A DNA stretch of 64,000 bases from Janthinobacterium aquaticum. GTDB taxonomy: Bacteria; Pseudomonadota; Gammaproteobacteria; Burkholderiales; Burkholderiaceae_D. The notes below the pieces were generated by a model. That model was not told the DNA's origin, made no database searches, and saw only the letters and a program-made list of their open reading frames with translations. The stretch is from the NCBI RefSeq assembly GCF_009208565.1, contig NZ_WFLK01000013.1, positions 1 to 64,000 on the forward strand. Reading direction: 5' to 3'. Shown here piece after piece: positions 7,553 to 16,551 of this stretch (the first letter of the stretch is position 1; every line of letters begins with the position of its first letter). Position numbers and translations under genes: made by a program.

Positions 7553-9064
7553 TCAAGGGTTCGCGGCTTGCACCTTCACCGGCACTGCCACACTCCTGCT
7601 CACCCAGTCAATCAATGCATCGACCGCTGCGCGTCCATTGCCGTTGCCGGCCAGGTCGCTGTTGACCATGGCCACTACCACGCATTGTTCGCCGTTGGCG
7701 TCGGGCACATAGCCGGCGATGGCCACGACATTCTTCAAGGTGCCGGTTTTGATACGGGCGCGGGCCGCTGCCGGGCTGCCGGTCAGGCGCTTGCGCATGG
7801 TGCCGTCCAGGGCCACGATGGGCAGGCTGGACTGGAACTCGGGCGCCCAGGTGCTGCGTTGCATGGCCTGCAGTATGCCGGCCAGCTGCAGCGGTGCGAT
7901 GCGGCCAGTACGCGACAGGCCGGAGCCATTGTCGATCAGCATGCCGTCAATATTGATATTGTGCCGCTGCATCCATTCCTCGATGACCAGGCGCGAGCGG
8001 GTCGCGGTATCTTCGGGCGCATTCAAGCCGATCGGCCGGCTGCCGAACCAGCCGTCGCTTTGCAGGCTGCCCAAGCTCAAAAACAGCGTGCGCGCAAGGG
8101 TGTTGTCCGAATTCTTGTTGATATCGCGCAGTACCTCGGGCAAGGCGCGCGACACATGGTCAGCCAGCATGCGCGTGCCCACCGGCTCTGCGGTTGCCGG
8201 CAGGCCGGTAGGCGGTGCTTCACGCACGACACCGGTGATGCTGCCGCCCAGGCGTTGCCAGGTAGTGCGGAACAGGCGGTCGGCATAGTCATTGCGGTCG
8301 AGCACATTGATGCTGGTCTGGCGCTGGCAGTTTTGCGGGAAGGTGCCATGCAGTATGACCTGCAGCTTGCCATTGGGACCGCGCACATATTCAGGCGGGC
8401 GCCAGCCGTCTTCCCATCGGGAACAATTGCCTTTCACCAGCTGCATATCGCTGCGGATGCTGACATTATCGAGCTCGGGTGACATCTGCAGCGTCAGCTG
8501 CTGCGCGTTGGAGCTCAGCGCGATATCGAGCATATTGGTATTGAGCAGCAGCGCATCCGGTATCACGTTGTAGCGAAACTCGGCCGACTCGTCGAAAGGC
8601 CGCGCACCGACGTCGGGCCGGGCTGGCTGGAACAGTTGGCGATCCAGGATCAGGTCGCCGCGAATCTTGTGGATGCCCTGGCGGCGCAGCGTTTCCAGCA
8701 TATGCGTGAGCACATCGGCATTGAAATCGGTATCGGCGCCGCCGCGCAGGATCAGGTCGCCCTTGAGTACGCCGTTGATCACATCGGCGCTGGTGCGCAG
8801 CTCGGTGCGGCCGCGAAAGATCGGGCCCAGCTGCTCGAGCGCCACGGCGGTGGTCACCAGTTTCATGGTCGAGGCTGGCTGCATGCTGCGCTCGGCGCCG
8901 TGCGACAGCACAACCGTATTGCCGCGCAAAACAATCGCGCCCATGGCGTCTTCGGGAATATTGGCGCTGCGCAGCAGCACGCTGACAGCGTCGGGCAATT
9001 GCGCGTGTGCTGCCGGCAAACCGATACCGGCCAGCAGCATGGCGAGAATGGCGGGGCGTAACAT
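7553..9064 (-). CDS. dacB: D-alanyl-D-alanine carboxypeptidase/endopeptidase (PBP4, DacB family)
   Basis: Periplasmic peptidase S13 enzyme that trims or cuts D-Ala peptide bonds in peptidoglycan. Protein of 503 residues from ATG 9064, chosen because AGGAG lies 6 bases upstream; a longer in-frame start would overlap the next gene upstream. A signal peptide covers about residues 1-21 (...GLPAAHA|Q). All three penicillin-binding motifs are visible: S65-T-M-K68, S319-D-N321 and K439-T-G441. The ~200 residues between the first two motifs are the extra domains typical of DacB. It is 7 bases downstream of the SpmAB-like gene and probably in one operon with it. Its 3' end is the border to the IS debris, 24 bases away, but the gene is complete. 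Confidence 0.95.
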   Translation of the reverse strand: MLRPAILAMLLAGIGLPAAHAQLPDAVSVLLRSANIPEDAMGAIVLRGNTVVLSHGAERSMQPASTMKLVTTAVALEQLGPIFRGRTELRTSADVINGVLKGDLILRGGADTDFNADVLTHMLETLRRQGIHKIRGDLILDRQLFQPARPDVGARPFDESAEFRYNVIPDALLLNTNMLDIALSSNAQQLTLQMSPELDNVSIRSDMQLVKGNCSRWEDGWRPPEYVRGPNGKLQVILHGTFPQNCQRQTSINVLDRNDYADRLFRTTWQRLGGSITGVVREAPPTGLPATAEPVGTRMLADHVSRALPEVLRDINKNSDNTLARTLFLSLGSLQSDGWFGSRPIGLNAPEDTATRSRLVIEEWMQRHNINIDGMLIDNGSGLSRTGRIAPLQLAGILQAMQRSTWAPEFQSSLPIVALDGTMRKRLTGSPAAARARIKTGTLKNVVAIAGYVPDANGEQCVVVAMVNSDLAGNGNGRAAVDALIDWVSRSVAVPVKVQAANP

Positions 9065-9071
9065 GGCTCTC

Positions 9072-10310
9072 CTAATGGAAAAAGACGTAGGCGACAAACA
9101 CGGCGGTAATCACGCCGGCCAGGTCGGCGATCAGGCCGGCGGTAATGGCATAGCGCGTCTTGCGGATGCCGACTGAGCCGAAGTACAGCGCCACGATATA
9201 GAAAGTGGTATCGGCCGAGCCCTGGAACACGCAGGCCAGGCGGCCGACAAAGGAGTCGACGCCATAGGTATTCATGGCATCGATCATCATCGCTTTCGAG
9301 CCCGAACCACTGAGCGGCTTCATCATGGCAGTCGGCAGCGCCGGCACGAAATCGGTATTGATGCCCAGGTTGGCGAAGAACCAGTTAAAGCCGCTCATCA
9401 CGAAATTGAACACGCCGGCATTGCGGATCACGCTGATGGCCACCAGCATGCCGACCAGGTAGGGAATCACGGTAATCGAAGTCTGGATGCCGCCCTTGGC
9501 GCCTTCGATAAAGGCGTCATACACATTCACCTTCTTGCGCAGCGCACCGATAATAAAGATCGCAATCACGCTGATCAAGACCAGGTTGCTGACTACCTTG
9601 GACACCAGTTCGATTTCCTGCTTGCTCAGATACTGCGTGAAATACCAGATCATGGCCACAATGGCCGCCGTCATGCCGCCCAGCCAGCTCAGCACCACGC
9701 TATTGAGCAGATTGATGCGCTGCTTGATCGAGACCGTAATAATGCCGACCACGGTGGCCACATAGGTGGCGATCATGCAGGGAATAAAAATGTCGGATGG
9801 ATCGGCCGCACCGAGAATCGAGCGCTGCGCCATGATCGCCAGCGGGATCAGCGTCAGGCCCGAAGTATGCAGCACCAGGAACATGATCTGCGCGTTGGTG
9901 GCTTCGTCCTTGTTGGGGTTGAGCGTCTGCAGGCTTTCCATCGCTTTCAGGCCGAACGGCGTGGCCGCATTGTCCAGGCCCAGCAGGTTGGCCGAGAAAT
10001 TCATCACCATATGGCCGGTGGCCGGATGGTCCTTGGGAATTTCCGGAAAAATGCGCGAAAAGAAGGGCGCAATCACTTTCGCCAGCCAGCCGACGATGCC
10101 GGCCTTCTCGCCGATATTCATGATCCCCAGCCACAAGGTCATCACGCCGGCCAGCGGCAGCGCAATGTCCATCACGCCCATGCGCGCCGTCTCGAAAGTG
10201 CCATCGATAATGCGCTTGAAGATATCGGTATCGCCCAGAAACAGCCACTGCAGCACAGCGGCCAGGAAGCCAACAAGGAAAAAGCCGGACCAGATGTAAT
10301 TAAGTGCCAT
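9072..10310 (-). CDS. SpmA-SpmB fusion-type nucleoside-recognition (Gate) membrane protein
   Basis: Integral membrane protein of 412 residues. Two homologous halves are seen: an SpmA-like half (about 1-230; GVMDIALPLAGVMTLWLGI ... NFSANLLGLDNAATPFGLKA) and an SpmB-like half (GAKGGIQTSITVIPYLVGML ... LPTAMMKPLSGSGSKAMM). Both carry the Gate/nucleoside-recognition fold known from spore maturation proteins, which in non-sporulating proteobacteria occur as a single fused gene of unknown substrate. About eight to ten hydrophobic segments are visible. It is transcribed first in a two-gene unit with dacB. A sporulation role is not implied; a link to envelope or peptidoglycan turnover is suggested only by the neighbour. 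Confidence 0.88.
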   Translation of the reverse strand: MALNYIWSGFFLVGFLAAVLQWLFLGDTDIFKRIIDGTFETARMGVMDIALPLAGVMTLWLGIMNIGEKAGIVGWLAKVIAPFFSRIFPEIPKDHPATGHMVMNFSANLLGLDNAATPFGLKAMESLQTLNPNKDEATNAQIMFLVLHTSGLTLIPLAIMAQRSILGAADPSDIFIPCMIATYVATVVGIITVSIKQRINLLNSVVLSWLGGMTAAIVAMIWYFTQYLSKQEIELVSKVVSNLVLISVIAIFIIGALRKKVNVYDAFIEGAKGGIQTSITVIPYLVGMLVAISVIRNAGVFNFVMSGFNWFFANLGINTDFVPALPTAMMKPLSGSGSKAMMIDAMNTYGVDSFVGRLACVFQGSADTTFYIVALYFGSVGIRKTRYAITAGLIADLAGVITAVFVAYVFFH

Positions 10311-10408
10311 AGGTGATCAGTTCTGTGTTTCAGGGGCGGAAAAATACCAGCAAGCAAAGTATAGAGGCAGCCTGAGTCGAGTTGATGAAAGAATGCAGCA
10401 ATCGCATG

Positions 10409-10445
10409 CCAAAAAGTTATAAGCTGGCAGTCTGTTTTCATTGGC
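10409..10445 (+). promoter_or_regulatory. Shared two-part upstream motif, copy A
   Basis: CCAAAAAGTTAT (10409-10420), 14 bases, TTTTCATTGGC (10435-10445), 69 bases before the solute-binding protein start. The same two blocks with the same 14-base spacing occur at 12329-12365 before the TonB receptor. The outer GCCAA/TTGGC bases form a partial dyad here. A LysR-type regulator site is one reading; the AAAAGTTAT core recalls sulfur-starvation (CysB-type) promoters, but that is an impression from memory. Confidence 0.6.
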
Positions 10446-10513
10446 GCGCTCAGGCCTGCCCGCGTAGTGTGGGAACGCCTGTTTTCAGCTCTGCCACTTG
10501 TACTGGATCACTG

Positions 10514-12313
10514 ATGATGTTTTTGCGTAAAACCGCCAGGGCCGCCGCCCTGGCCTTGTTGACTTTGTTGCTGCCAGCGGCCAGCCATGCGGCTGCTGAC
10601 GGCAAGACTCTGCACCTGTTTCTGAGCACCAGCGAAACCGGGCTGGACCCTGCCGTCGCGTCCGATGTGGCCAGCCTGAACCTGATGGAAAACGTATTCG
10701 ACCCGCTGCTGCGCTACGACTACCTGGCACGCCCCCTCAAACTGCAGGGCAATACGGCGCAAGGCCTGCCGCAGGTGCAGGACGAGGGCCGCACCTATAT
10801 CTTCAAAATCCGGCCCGGGATTTTTTTCACCCCCGATCCGGCTTTCAAGGGCCAGCCGCGCGAAGTGACGGCGCAAGATTATGTGTACAGCCTGACGCGG
10901 CTGTACGACCCCAGCCTGAAGTCGCCGTGGCTGTTCCTGCTGGAAGACAAGCTGGTCGGCGACGCCGCCCTGAAAAGCCATTTCAGCTATGACACGCCGA
11001 TTGCCGGCCTGCAGGCGCTGGACAAATACACGCTGCGTATCCGCTTGAATGGCGTCGACCCCAATTTCCTGTTTTACCTGGCCATGCCGGCCACCGGCGT
11101 GGTGGCGCGCGAGGTGGCAGAGGCTTACCGCGCACCGGGCGAATTCGGCAACCACCCGGTCGGCACCGGGCCGTTCCTGATCAAGGAGTGGAAGCGCAGC
11201 GACAAGATCGTGCTGCAGGCCAATCCGACCTTCCGCAAAACTATCTTCCATACCGATGCTGCTGCCATGGCCGCCTTGCCGCCAGCCGACCAGGCCATCG
11301 CCCGCTCGCTCGAAGGCCGGCAGTTGCCGTTGGTCGAGCGCATCGAAGTGCGCATCGTCGAGGAATACCAGTCGCGCATGCTGGGGTTTTTGAAAGGTGA
11401 GTTCGATTACCTCGAACAGGTACCCGAATCGCTGACCGACATGGTGCTGGCCAACGGCGCGCTCAAGCCCGAGCTGGCCGCGAAAGGCATCCTGCTCGAG
11501 CGTTTTCCCGTGCTGCAGACGTATTACATGTGGATGAATATGGATGATCCGGTGATCGGCGGCTACAGCAAGGATCGGCTCGCGCTGCGCCGCGCGATCG
11601 CCCTGAGCTATAACAGCCGCGAGGACATCGCGTTGCTGAAAAAAGGCCTGGCGCTGCCGGCGCAGTCGCCGCTGCCGCCCAATGTGCTCGGTTACGACAA
11701 GACCTACCGCAGTCCTGTCAGCTACGACCCGGCGCTGGCGCGCGCGCTGCTGGACCGCTATGGTTACCGGCTGGGCCCGGACGGCTATCGTCACCAGCCC
11801 GATGGCAAATCCCTGACGCTCACCATGCATACCGAACCGAGCATGGTGGGGCGATTGCGCGATGAGTTGTGGCGCCGCAACCTCAACGCCATCGGCTTGC
11901 GGGTGGAATTCAAGAGCGACAAGAAGACTGAAATCATCAAGGCTTCGCGGCTGGGCAAGGTGCAGATGTTCGAGACCAACTGGGTAGCCGACTTCCCCGA
12001 CGGTGATAACTTTATGCAATTGTTGTACGGTGCCAACAGTGGCCGAGCCAATTATGCCCGCTTCAACTTGCCCGATTACAATAAACGCTATGAGGAAGCG
12101 CGTCTGCTGTCCGATACGCCACGCCGGCGCAGTCTGTACTTCGACATGTGGCAACTGATCCATGCCTATACGCCATGGGTGCTGCTGACCCATCCCATCT
12201 CGGCCGACCTGCAACAGCCGTGGCTAAAAAACTACAGACGCCACCCGGTCGAATTCACTACCTGGCGCTATCTCGACCGTGCTGCGGCCACGTCTGGCTC
12301 CGGCAGCAAGTGA
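10514..12313 (+). CDS. Orphan periplasmic ABC-type solute-binding protein, family 5 (oligopeptide type)
   Basis: Protein of 599 residues from ATG 10514 (or 10517); in-frame starts further upstream lie before the signal peptide and overlap the conserved upstream motif. The signal peptide MMFLRKTARAAALALLTLLL ends near ASHAA. The mature protein has the SBP_bac_5 pattern: LHLFLSTSETGLDPAVASD, NVFDPLLRYD, VTAQDYVYSLTRLYDP, HPVGTGPFLIKEWKRSDKI and a long C-terminal lobe. Family members bind peptides, murein peptides, nickel or other small solutes and feed an ABC importer. No permease or ATPase genes are next to it, so it must use a transporter encoded elsewhere or act in another way. It is followed by a TonB receptor with the same upstream motif, which suggests a shared substrate or regulator. 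Confidence 0.9.
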   Translation: MMFLRKTARAAALALLTLLLPAASHAAADGKTLHLFLSTSETGLDPAVASDVASLNLMENVFDPLLRYDYLARPLKLQGNTAQGLPQVQDEGRTYIFKIRPGIFFTPDPAFKGQPREVTAQDYVYSLTRLYDPSLKSPWLFLLEDKLVGDAALKSHFSYDTPIAGLQALDKYTLRIRLNGVDPNFLFYLAMPATGVVAREVAEAYRAPGEFGNHPVGTGPFLIKEWKRSDKIVLQANPTFRKTIFHTDAAAMAALPPADQAIARSLEGRQLPLVERIEVRIVEEYQSRMLGFLKGEFDYLEQVPESLTDMVLANGALKPELAAKGILLERFPVLQTYYMWMNMDDPVIGGYSKDRLALRRAIALSYNSREDIALLKKGLALPAQSPLPPNVLGYDKTYRSPVSYDPALARALLDRYGYRLGPDGYRHQPDGKSLTLTMHTEPSMVGRLRDELWRRNLNAIGLRVEFKSDKKTEIIKASRLGKVQMFETNWVADFPDGDNFMQLLYGANSGRANYARFNLPDYNKRYEEARLLSDTPRRRSLYFDMWQLIHAYTPWVLLTHPISADLQQPWLKNYRRHPVEFTTWRYLDRAAATSGSGSK

Positions 12314-12328
12314 AAACAGGCATTCATT

Positions 12329-12365
12329 CCAAAAAGTTATGGTTAGGAAAGCATTTTTCATTGGC
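12329..12365 (+). promoter_or_regulatory. Shared two-part upstream motif, copy B
   Basis: CCAAAAAGTTAT (12329-12340), 14 bases, TTTTCATTGGC (12355-12365). It has the same blocks and spacing as 10409-10445; the 14 spacer bases and the flanks differ, so the similarity is not a simple recent duplication. It lies 155 bases before the TonB receptor start. Confidence 0.6.
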
Positions 12366-12519
12366 TGGCCGAGGAGGCATCGCGCTACTCTGAAAATGAA
12401 AACAAATAAAGAAATGCGCTGGCGTCATAAAAAAAGTAACTGAGACCGACGCCGCGACATGCCAGAAAAAGCCCGGCTTGCTGACGCAAGTCTTGATTGC
12501 CCAAATGAAGGAGAGCCCT

Positions 12520-15303
12520 GTGAAATTGAAGAAGCTAGCGCAGTTGATGGCATTGATGGGAGTAGCCGGCGCCGCCGCCGCTCAAGAGGCTGCACCAGCG
12601 ATGCAACGGGTCGAAGTCACGGGGAGCAGCATCAAGCGCATCGCCAAGGAAGGCGCATTACCGGTGCAGGTGATCACCTTTGACCAGATTGAAAAGCAGG
12701 GCATTACCAGCGCCGAGCAATTGCTGTCGACCATCTCCTCGAACGGCACCGGCGCCAATAACATGACTTCCGGTAATAACGTGTTTGGAGCCGATGCCGA
12801 CCGCGTCAGCGGTGGCGCGTCGTTTGCCTCGCTGCGCGGCCTGGGCCCGAACAGCACGCTGGTGCTGCTCAATGGCCGCCGTATCGCTACCCATGGCGCC
12901 AGCGGCAAGGCGGTCGACCTGAACTCGATCCCGATGGGCGCGATTGCCCGCGTCGAGATCCTGAAAGACGGCGCTTCGGCCATTTACGGCACCGACGCCA
13001 TCGGCGGCGTGATCAACTTCATTCTGAAAACCGATTACAAGGGCGTGGAAGCATCGGCTACCACCAATTCCACCGAAGCGGGCGGCGGTATGAATCGCCG
13101 CGCTTCCTTGCTGGCCGGTCACGGCAACCTGGATGAAGACGGCTATAACGTCATGATGAGCCTGACGGTCGATAATAACGACAAGCTCAGCTCGAACCAG
13201 CGCAGCTTTGCCAACGGCTTCCAGCCAGCGCGCGGCCTGTCGCCGGACACCACCGGCACGCCGTTTGCCAATCAGATGACGGGAGCTGGCACGGCGCTAC
13301 AATTACCTGATCCCAAAAAGCCGGGAGAATTCATTGGTGGCTATACCTTACCTGGCGACCAGACGGTCTATCTTCAGGCCAATCCGCTGAGCTTTACGGG
13401 CAAGTGCGACAGTATCCAGGGCATGTCGCAATACCAGACCGCGCTATGGTCGAAGGTCACCTCGCCGCTGCGCACGACTTACTCCTGCGCCTACGACTAC
13501 GGCGGCGACTATGTGATTTCCTTCCCGGTCGAGCGCGCCAACCTGCTCAGCCGCGCCAGCTTCAAGCTGGCGCAGGATCACACCATGTTTGTCGAGCTGC
13601 TCGGCTCGCGCACCAAGGCCACGGCGGAATTTACGCCGATGCAGATCCAGACCTCGGTGGCAAGTGGCGGCCTGTATCCGGTGGGCGGCGCGTATTACCA
13701 GGACTTGTCGGCGTATATCCCCACCTTCGACAAGACCAAGCCGATTGCCTACAAATGGCGTGCCAACGATTTTGGCAACCGCACCCAGGAAAACACTACC
13801 GATAACCTGCGCCTCTTGGTCGGTTTTGAAGGCACGCTGGGCAAGTGGGACTACAAGGCTGGCGTGTCGCATGCCGAGAGCAAGACCAATACCAAGCTGA
13901 TCGACGGCTATGCCTATACGGCGCAGCTGTTCCCCGCCCTGGCCAGCGGCATCATCAATCCATGGCTAGGCGCCGGCCAGAGCCAGACCCAGGCAGCCAA
14001 GGACCTGATCGAATCGACCAAGTTCCGCGGCGACTTCCAGCACGGCAAAACCACGCTGACTTCGGTTGACGGTTCGATGTCGGGCGAAGTATTGCAGCTG
14101 CCAGCCGGTGCCATGTCGGCCGCCGTCGGTTTCGACCTGCGCCGCGAAAGCTATGGCTTTGGCCAGGATATCGATGCCACCACCGTCTATCTGTCGCCAG
14201 GCAATGCAGCGCTCGACAAGGCAAGCCGCAACGTCAAGGCCGTCTATGCCGAGCTGCTGGTGCCGGTGATCAAGGACCTGGAATTGCAGCTGGCGCTGCG
14301 CCGCGATGACTACAGCCTGGTTGGCGCTACCACCAATCCGAAAGTGTCGTTCCGCTACCAGCCAGCAAACTGGCTGCTGTTCCGTGGCTCGGCCAACAAG
14401 GGCTTCCTGGCGCCGAGCTTTACCCAGCTCTATTCGGGCCAGCTGTTCCAGGAACTGTCGAGCGGCGTGATCGATACCATCGGCTGCGCGCGCCATCCTG
14501 GCGATCCGGCTTTTTGTGCACCGGCGCGCCTGAACTATTTCTCGGGCGGCAATACCGCACTGAAGCCGGAAACCTCGAAGCAGGGCAGCCTGGGCATGGT
14601 GATCGAGCCGGTCAAGGGTTATTCGGCCTCGCTCGACTACTGGGCCATCAATTCCAAGGACCGCATCCTGAACCGTTCGGCTACCATCGTGTTGCAGAAC
14701 GCCGCGCTGCTGCCGCAGTACATTATCCGCAATGCCGATGACACCATCAATTATGTGCAGGCGGGCTGGATCAATGCGGCCGGTTCGCGCACCCGTGGCG
14801 CCGATCTCAGCCTGCGTGGCGAAGGCAATGTCAGCGGCTTCAAATGGGGCGCAGCGCTCGATGGCACCTGGACCCAGAGCTTCAAGTTTGCCGAGATCGC
14901 TGGCCAGCAGTACAAGGAGTACGTGGGCAACTTCTACACGCGCGACCTGTACCTGCGCTGGAAGCACAATGCTTCGTTCTCGCTGGCGCGCGGCGACTGG
15001 AGCGGTTTGCTGACACAGAACTACAGCACCGGCTACAAGGACCAGGTGCCGAACGGTGGCGCGCTGCCGTATCCGACCGGCTTCAATCCCAAGGTGGGCA
15101 GCTATACTACCTACACCTTGTCGGGCACCTACACGGGTTTCAAGAACACCACCGTGACGGTGGGTATCCAGAACCTGTTTGACCGCGATCCACCATTTAC
15201 CGCCCATAACGTCGACGACGTGGTCGGTGCCGGCTGGGATCCGCGGGTAGCCGATCCGCGCGGGCGTTCGCTGTCGTTCCAGCTGAAGTACAAATTCCTG
15301 TAA
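12520..15303 (+). CDS. TonB-dependent outer-membrane receptor
   Basis: Protein of 927 residues from GTG 12520, chosen because AAGGAG is 6 bases upstream and a signal peptide follows directly (KLKKLAQLMALMGVAGAAAA|Q). A TonB box-like stretch is MQRVEVTGSSIKR. The plug domain follows (VQVITFDQIEKQGI, SLRGLGPNSTLVLLNGRRIA, VEILKDGASAIYGTDAIGG), then the 22-strand barrel ending in the aromatic C-terminus LSFQLKYKFL. The extended VLLNGRR...SAIYGTDAIGGVINF form is that of receptors for larger organic substrates (peptides, glycans) rather than classic siderophore receptors, but the ligand cannot be read off. The gene shares an upstream motif with the solute-binding protein before it and ends in a strong terminator. 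Confidence 0.93.
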   Translation: MKLKKLAQLMALMGVAGAAAAQEAAPAMQRVEVTGSSIKRIAKEGALPVQVITFDQIEKQGITSAEQLLSTISSNGTGANNMTSGNNVFGADADRVSGGASFASLRGLGPNSTLVLLNGRRIATHGASGKAVDLNSIPMGAIARVEILKDGASAIYGTDAIGGVINFILKTDYKGVEASATTNSTEAGGGMNRRASLLAGHGNLDEDGYNVMMSLTVDNNDKLSSNQRSFANGFQPARGLSPDTTGTPFANQMTGAGTALQLPDPKKPGEFIGGYTLPGDQTVYLQANPLSFTGKCDSIQGMSQYQTALWSKVTSPLRTTYSCAYDYGGDYVISFPVERANLLSRASFKLAQDHTMFVELLGSRTKATAEFTPMQIQTSVASGGLYPVGGAYYQDLSAYIPTFDKTKPIAYKWRANDFGNRTQENTTDNLRLLVGFEGTLGKWDYKAGVSHAESKTNTKLIDGYAYTAQLFPALASGIINPWLGAGQSQTQAAKDLIESTKFRGDFQHGKTTLTSVDGSMSGEVLQLPAGAMSAAVGFDLRRESYGFGQDIDATTVYLSPGNAALDKASRNVKAVYAELLVPVIKDLELQLALRRDDYSLVGATTNPKVSFRYQPANWLLFRGSANKGFLAPSFTQLYSGQLFQELSSGVIDTIGCARHPGDPAFCAPARLNYFSGGNTALKPETSKQGSLGMVIEPVKGYSASLDYWAINSKDRILNRSATIVLQNAALLPQYIIRNADDTINYVQAGWINAAGSRTRGADLSLRGEGNVSGFKWGAALDGTWTQSFKFAEIAGQQYKEYVGNFYTRDLYLRWKHNASFSLARGDWSGLLTQNYSTGYKDQVPNGGALPYPTGFNPKVGSYTTYTLSGTYTGFKNTTVTVGIQNLFDRDPPFTAHNVDDVVGAGWDPRVADPRGRSLSFQLKYKFL

Positions 15304-15326
15304 GCGGCTAGCTGGCAGGAAGTTCG

Positions 15327-15352
15327 CGGCGGCGCCTGGCGCCGCCGTTTTT
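15327..15352 (+). terminator. Intrinsic terminator after the TonB receptor
   Basis: CGGCGGCGCC (15327-15336) and GGCGCCGCCG (15338-15347) form a very GC-rich stem followed by TTTTTAT. It separates the receptor from the LD-carboxypeptidase gene, although the next gene starts only 19 bases later. Confidence 0.85.
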
Positions 15353-15370
15353 ATATCCAGAAAGGGCCGC

Positions 15371-16450
15371 ATGAGCAGTCACAGCAGTTTTAGCCGGCGT
15401 CGCTTTGGCGGCATGCTGGCCGCCGCCATCGGCGCGGCTGGCGCACCGGCGCTGGCGACCGCAGCGCAGAAAAAAGGCACACGCATGCAAGCATCGCTCC
15501 CCCTGATCAAGCCGGCGCGCCTGCGCCAGGGCGACCTGGTCGCCATCGTCGCACCCAGCGGCTTTACCGACGACGAAGAAATCGCCAAGGCCGTGGCCAA
15601 TATGGAATCGCTGGGCCTGCGCGTCACGCTGGGCGAGCATATCCGCGCCGTGCATGGCAATTACGCCGGCACGGTGCAGCAGCGGCTGGACGATTTGCAT
15701 GCGGCGTTTCGCAACCCGGAAGTGAAAGCCGTATGGCCCGTACGCGGCGGCTCGGGTGCCATCTCGCTGCTGGCGCTGATCGACTATGCGCTGATCCGCG
15801 CCAATCCGAAAATCCTGGTCGGCTATTCCGATATCACCGCGCTGCACCTGGCGATCGGCCGCCAGACCGGGCTGGTGACGTTTCACGGTCCGGTGGCCTC
15901 GTCGACTTTTTCCGATTACACCGTGACCCAGCTGCGCAATGTGCTGATGACGCCGCAGGAGCAGTACACCATACCGATGGCGCAGGAAAATCACCGGCGC
16001 GCAATCGAGCATCCCAATTTCTCCATCCGCACCGTGCATGGCGGCCAGGCGACCGGGCGCCTGACTGGCGGCAACCTGTGCATGGTCAGCGCACTGGCCG
16101 GCACGCCCTATGCGGCCCGGCTGCAGGAGCGTATCGTGTTCCTGGAAGACATCAACGAAGCGCCGTACCGTATCGACCGCATGCTGTGCCAGCTCGACCT
16201 GGCCGACGGCTTTGCCAGTGCGGCCGCCATGATGATGGGCGTGTTCATGCATTGTGAAGCGGACCAGGGCGACAGCGCATTGACGCTCGACCAGACGCTG
16301 GACCAGCACCTGCAGCCTTTGCAGCGGCCTGCCGTCAGCGGCTATTCGTTCGGCCATATCCGCGACCAGTTCACCATTCCGATGAATATCCTGGCCACGC
16401 TCGACGCCGAGCGGCAGACCTTGACGCTGCTCGAGCCAGCGGTCAGATAG
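15371..16450 (+). CDS. LD-carboxypeptidase (peptidase S66, LdcA type) with Tat signal
   Basis: Serine peptidase of 359 residues; the family removes the terminal D-Ala from L,D-linked murein tetrapeptides during peptidoglycan recycling. Catalytic residues fit the family: nucleophile S153 in GYSD, then E259 in FLED and H329 in GHI; GGSG at 126-129 and INEAPYRIDRML support the assignment. The N-terminus S8-R-R-R-F is a twin-arginine signal followed by an Ala-rich stretch (GGMLAAAIGAAGAPALATAA), so this enzyme is predicted to be periplasmic, whereas classic LdcA is cytoplasmic. AAAGGG precedes the start. It comes right after the TonB receptor terminator. Together with the family 5 binding protein and DacB nearby it points to murein-peptide handling, as inference. 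Confidence 0.9.
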   Translation: MSSHSSFSRRRFGGMLAAAIGAAGAPALATAAQKKGTRMQASLPLIKPARLRQGDLVAIVAPSGFTDDEEIAKAVANMESLGLRVTLGEHIRAVHGNYAGTVQQRLDDLHAAFRNPEVKAVWPVRGGSGAISLLALIDYALIRANPKILVGYSDITALHLAIGRQTGLVTFHGPVASSTFSDYTVTQLRNVLMTPQEQYTIPMAQENHRRAIEHPNFSIRTVHGGQATGRLTGGNLCMVSALAGTPYAARLQERIVFLEDINEAPYRIDRMLCQLDLADGFASAAAMMMGVFMHCEADQGDSALTLDQTLDQHLQPLQRPAVSGYSFGHIRDQFTIPMNILATLDAERQTLTLLEPAVR

Positions 16451-16551
16451 CGTTCGGTGCGCTTGCGCACGGCAGGCAAGGGTAGCCATGCTTATGCTAT
16501 GGTGCATCAGGTGCGGCACGAGGCCGCACGGCCTTTACCGGATGCACCACC

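Noticed and set aside
10508-12214. Long frame opposite the solute-binding protein
   Set aside because: The + strand frame has a signal peptide and family motifs; the - strand frame has neither and is a shadow.
13966-15372. Long frame opposite the TonB receptor
   Set aside because: Antisense shadow of a gene with clear plug and barrel motifs.
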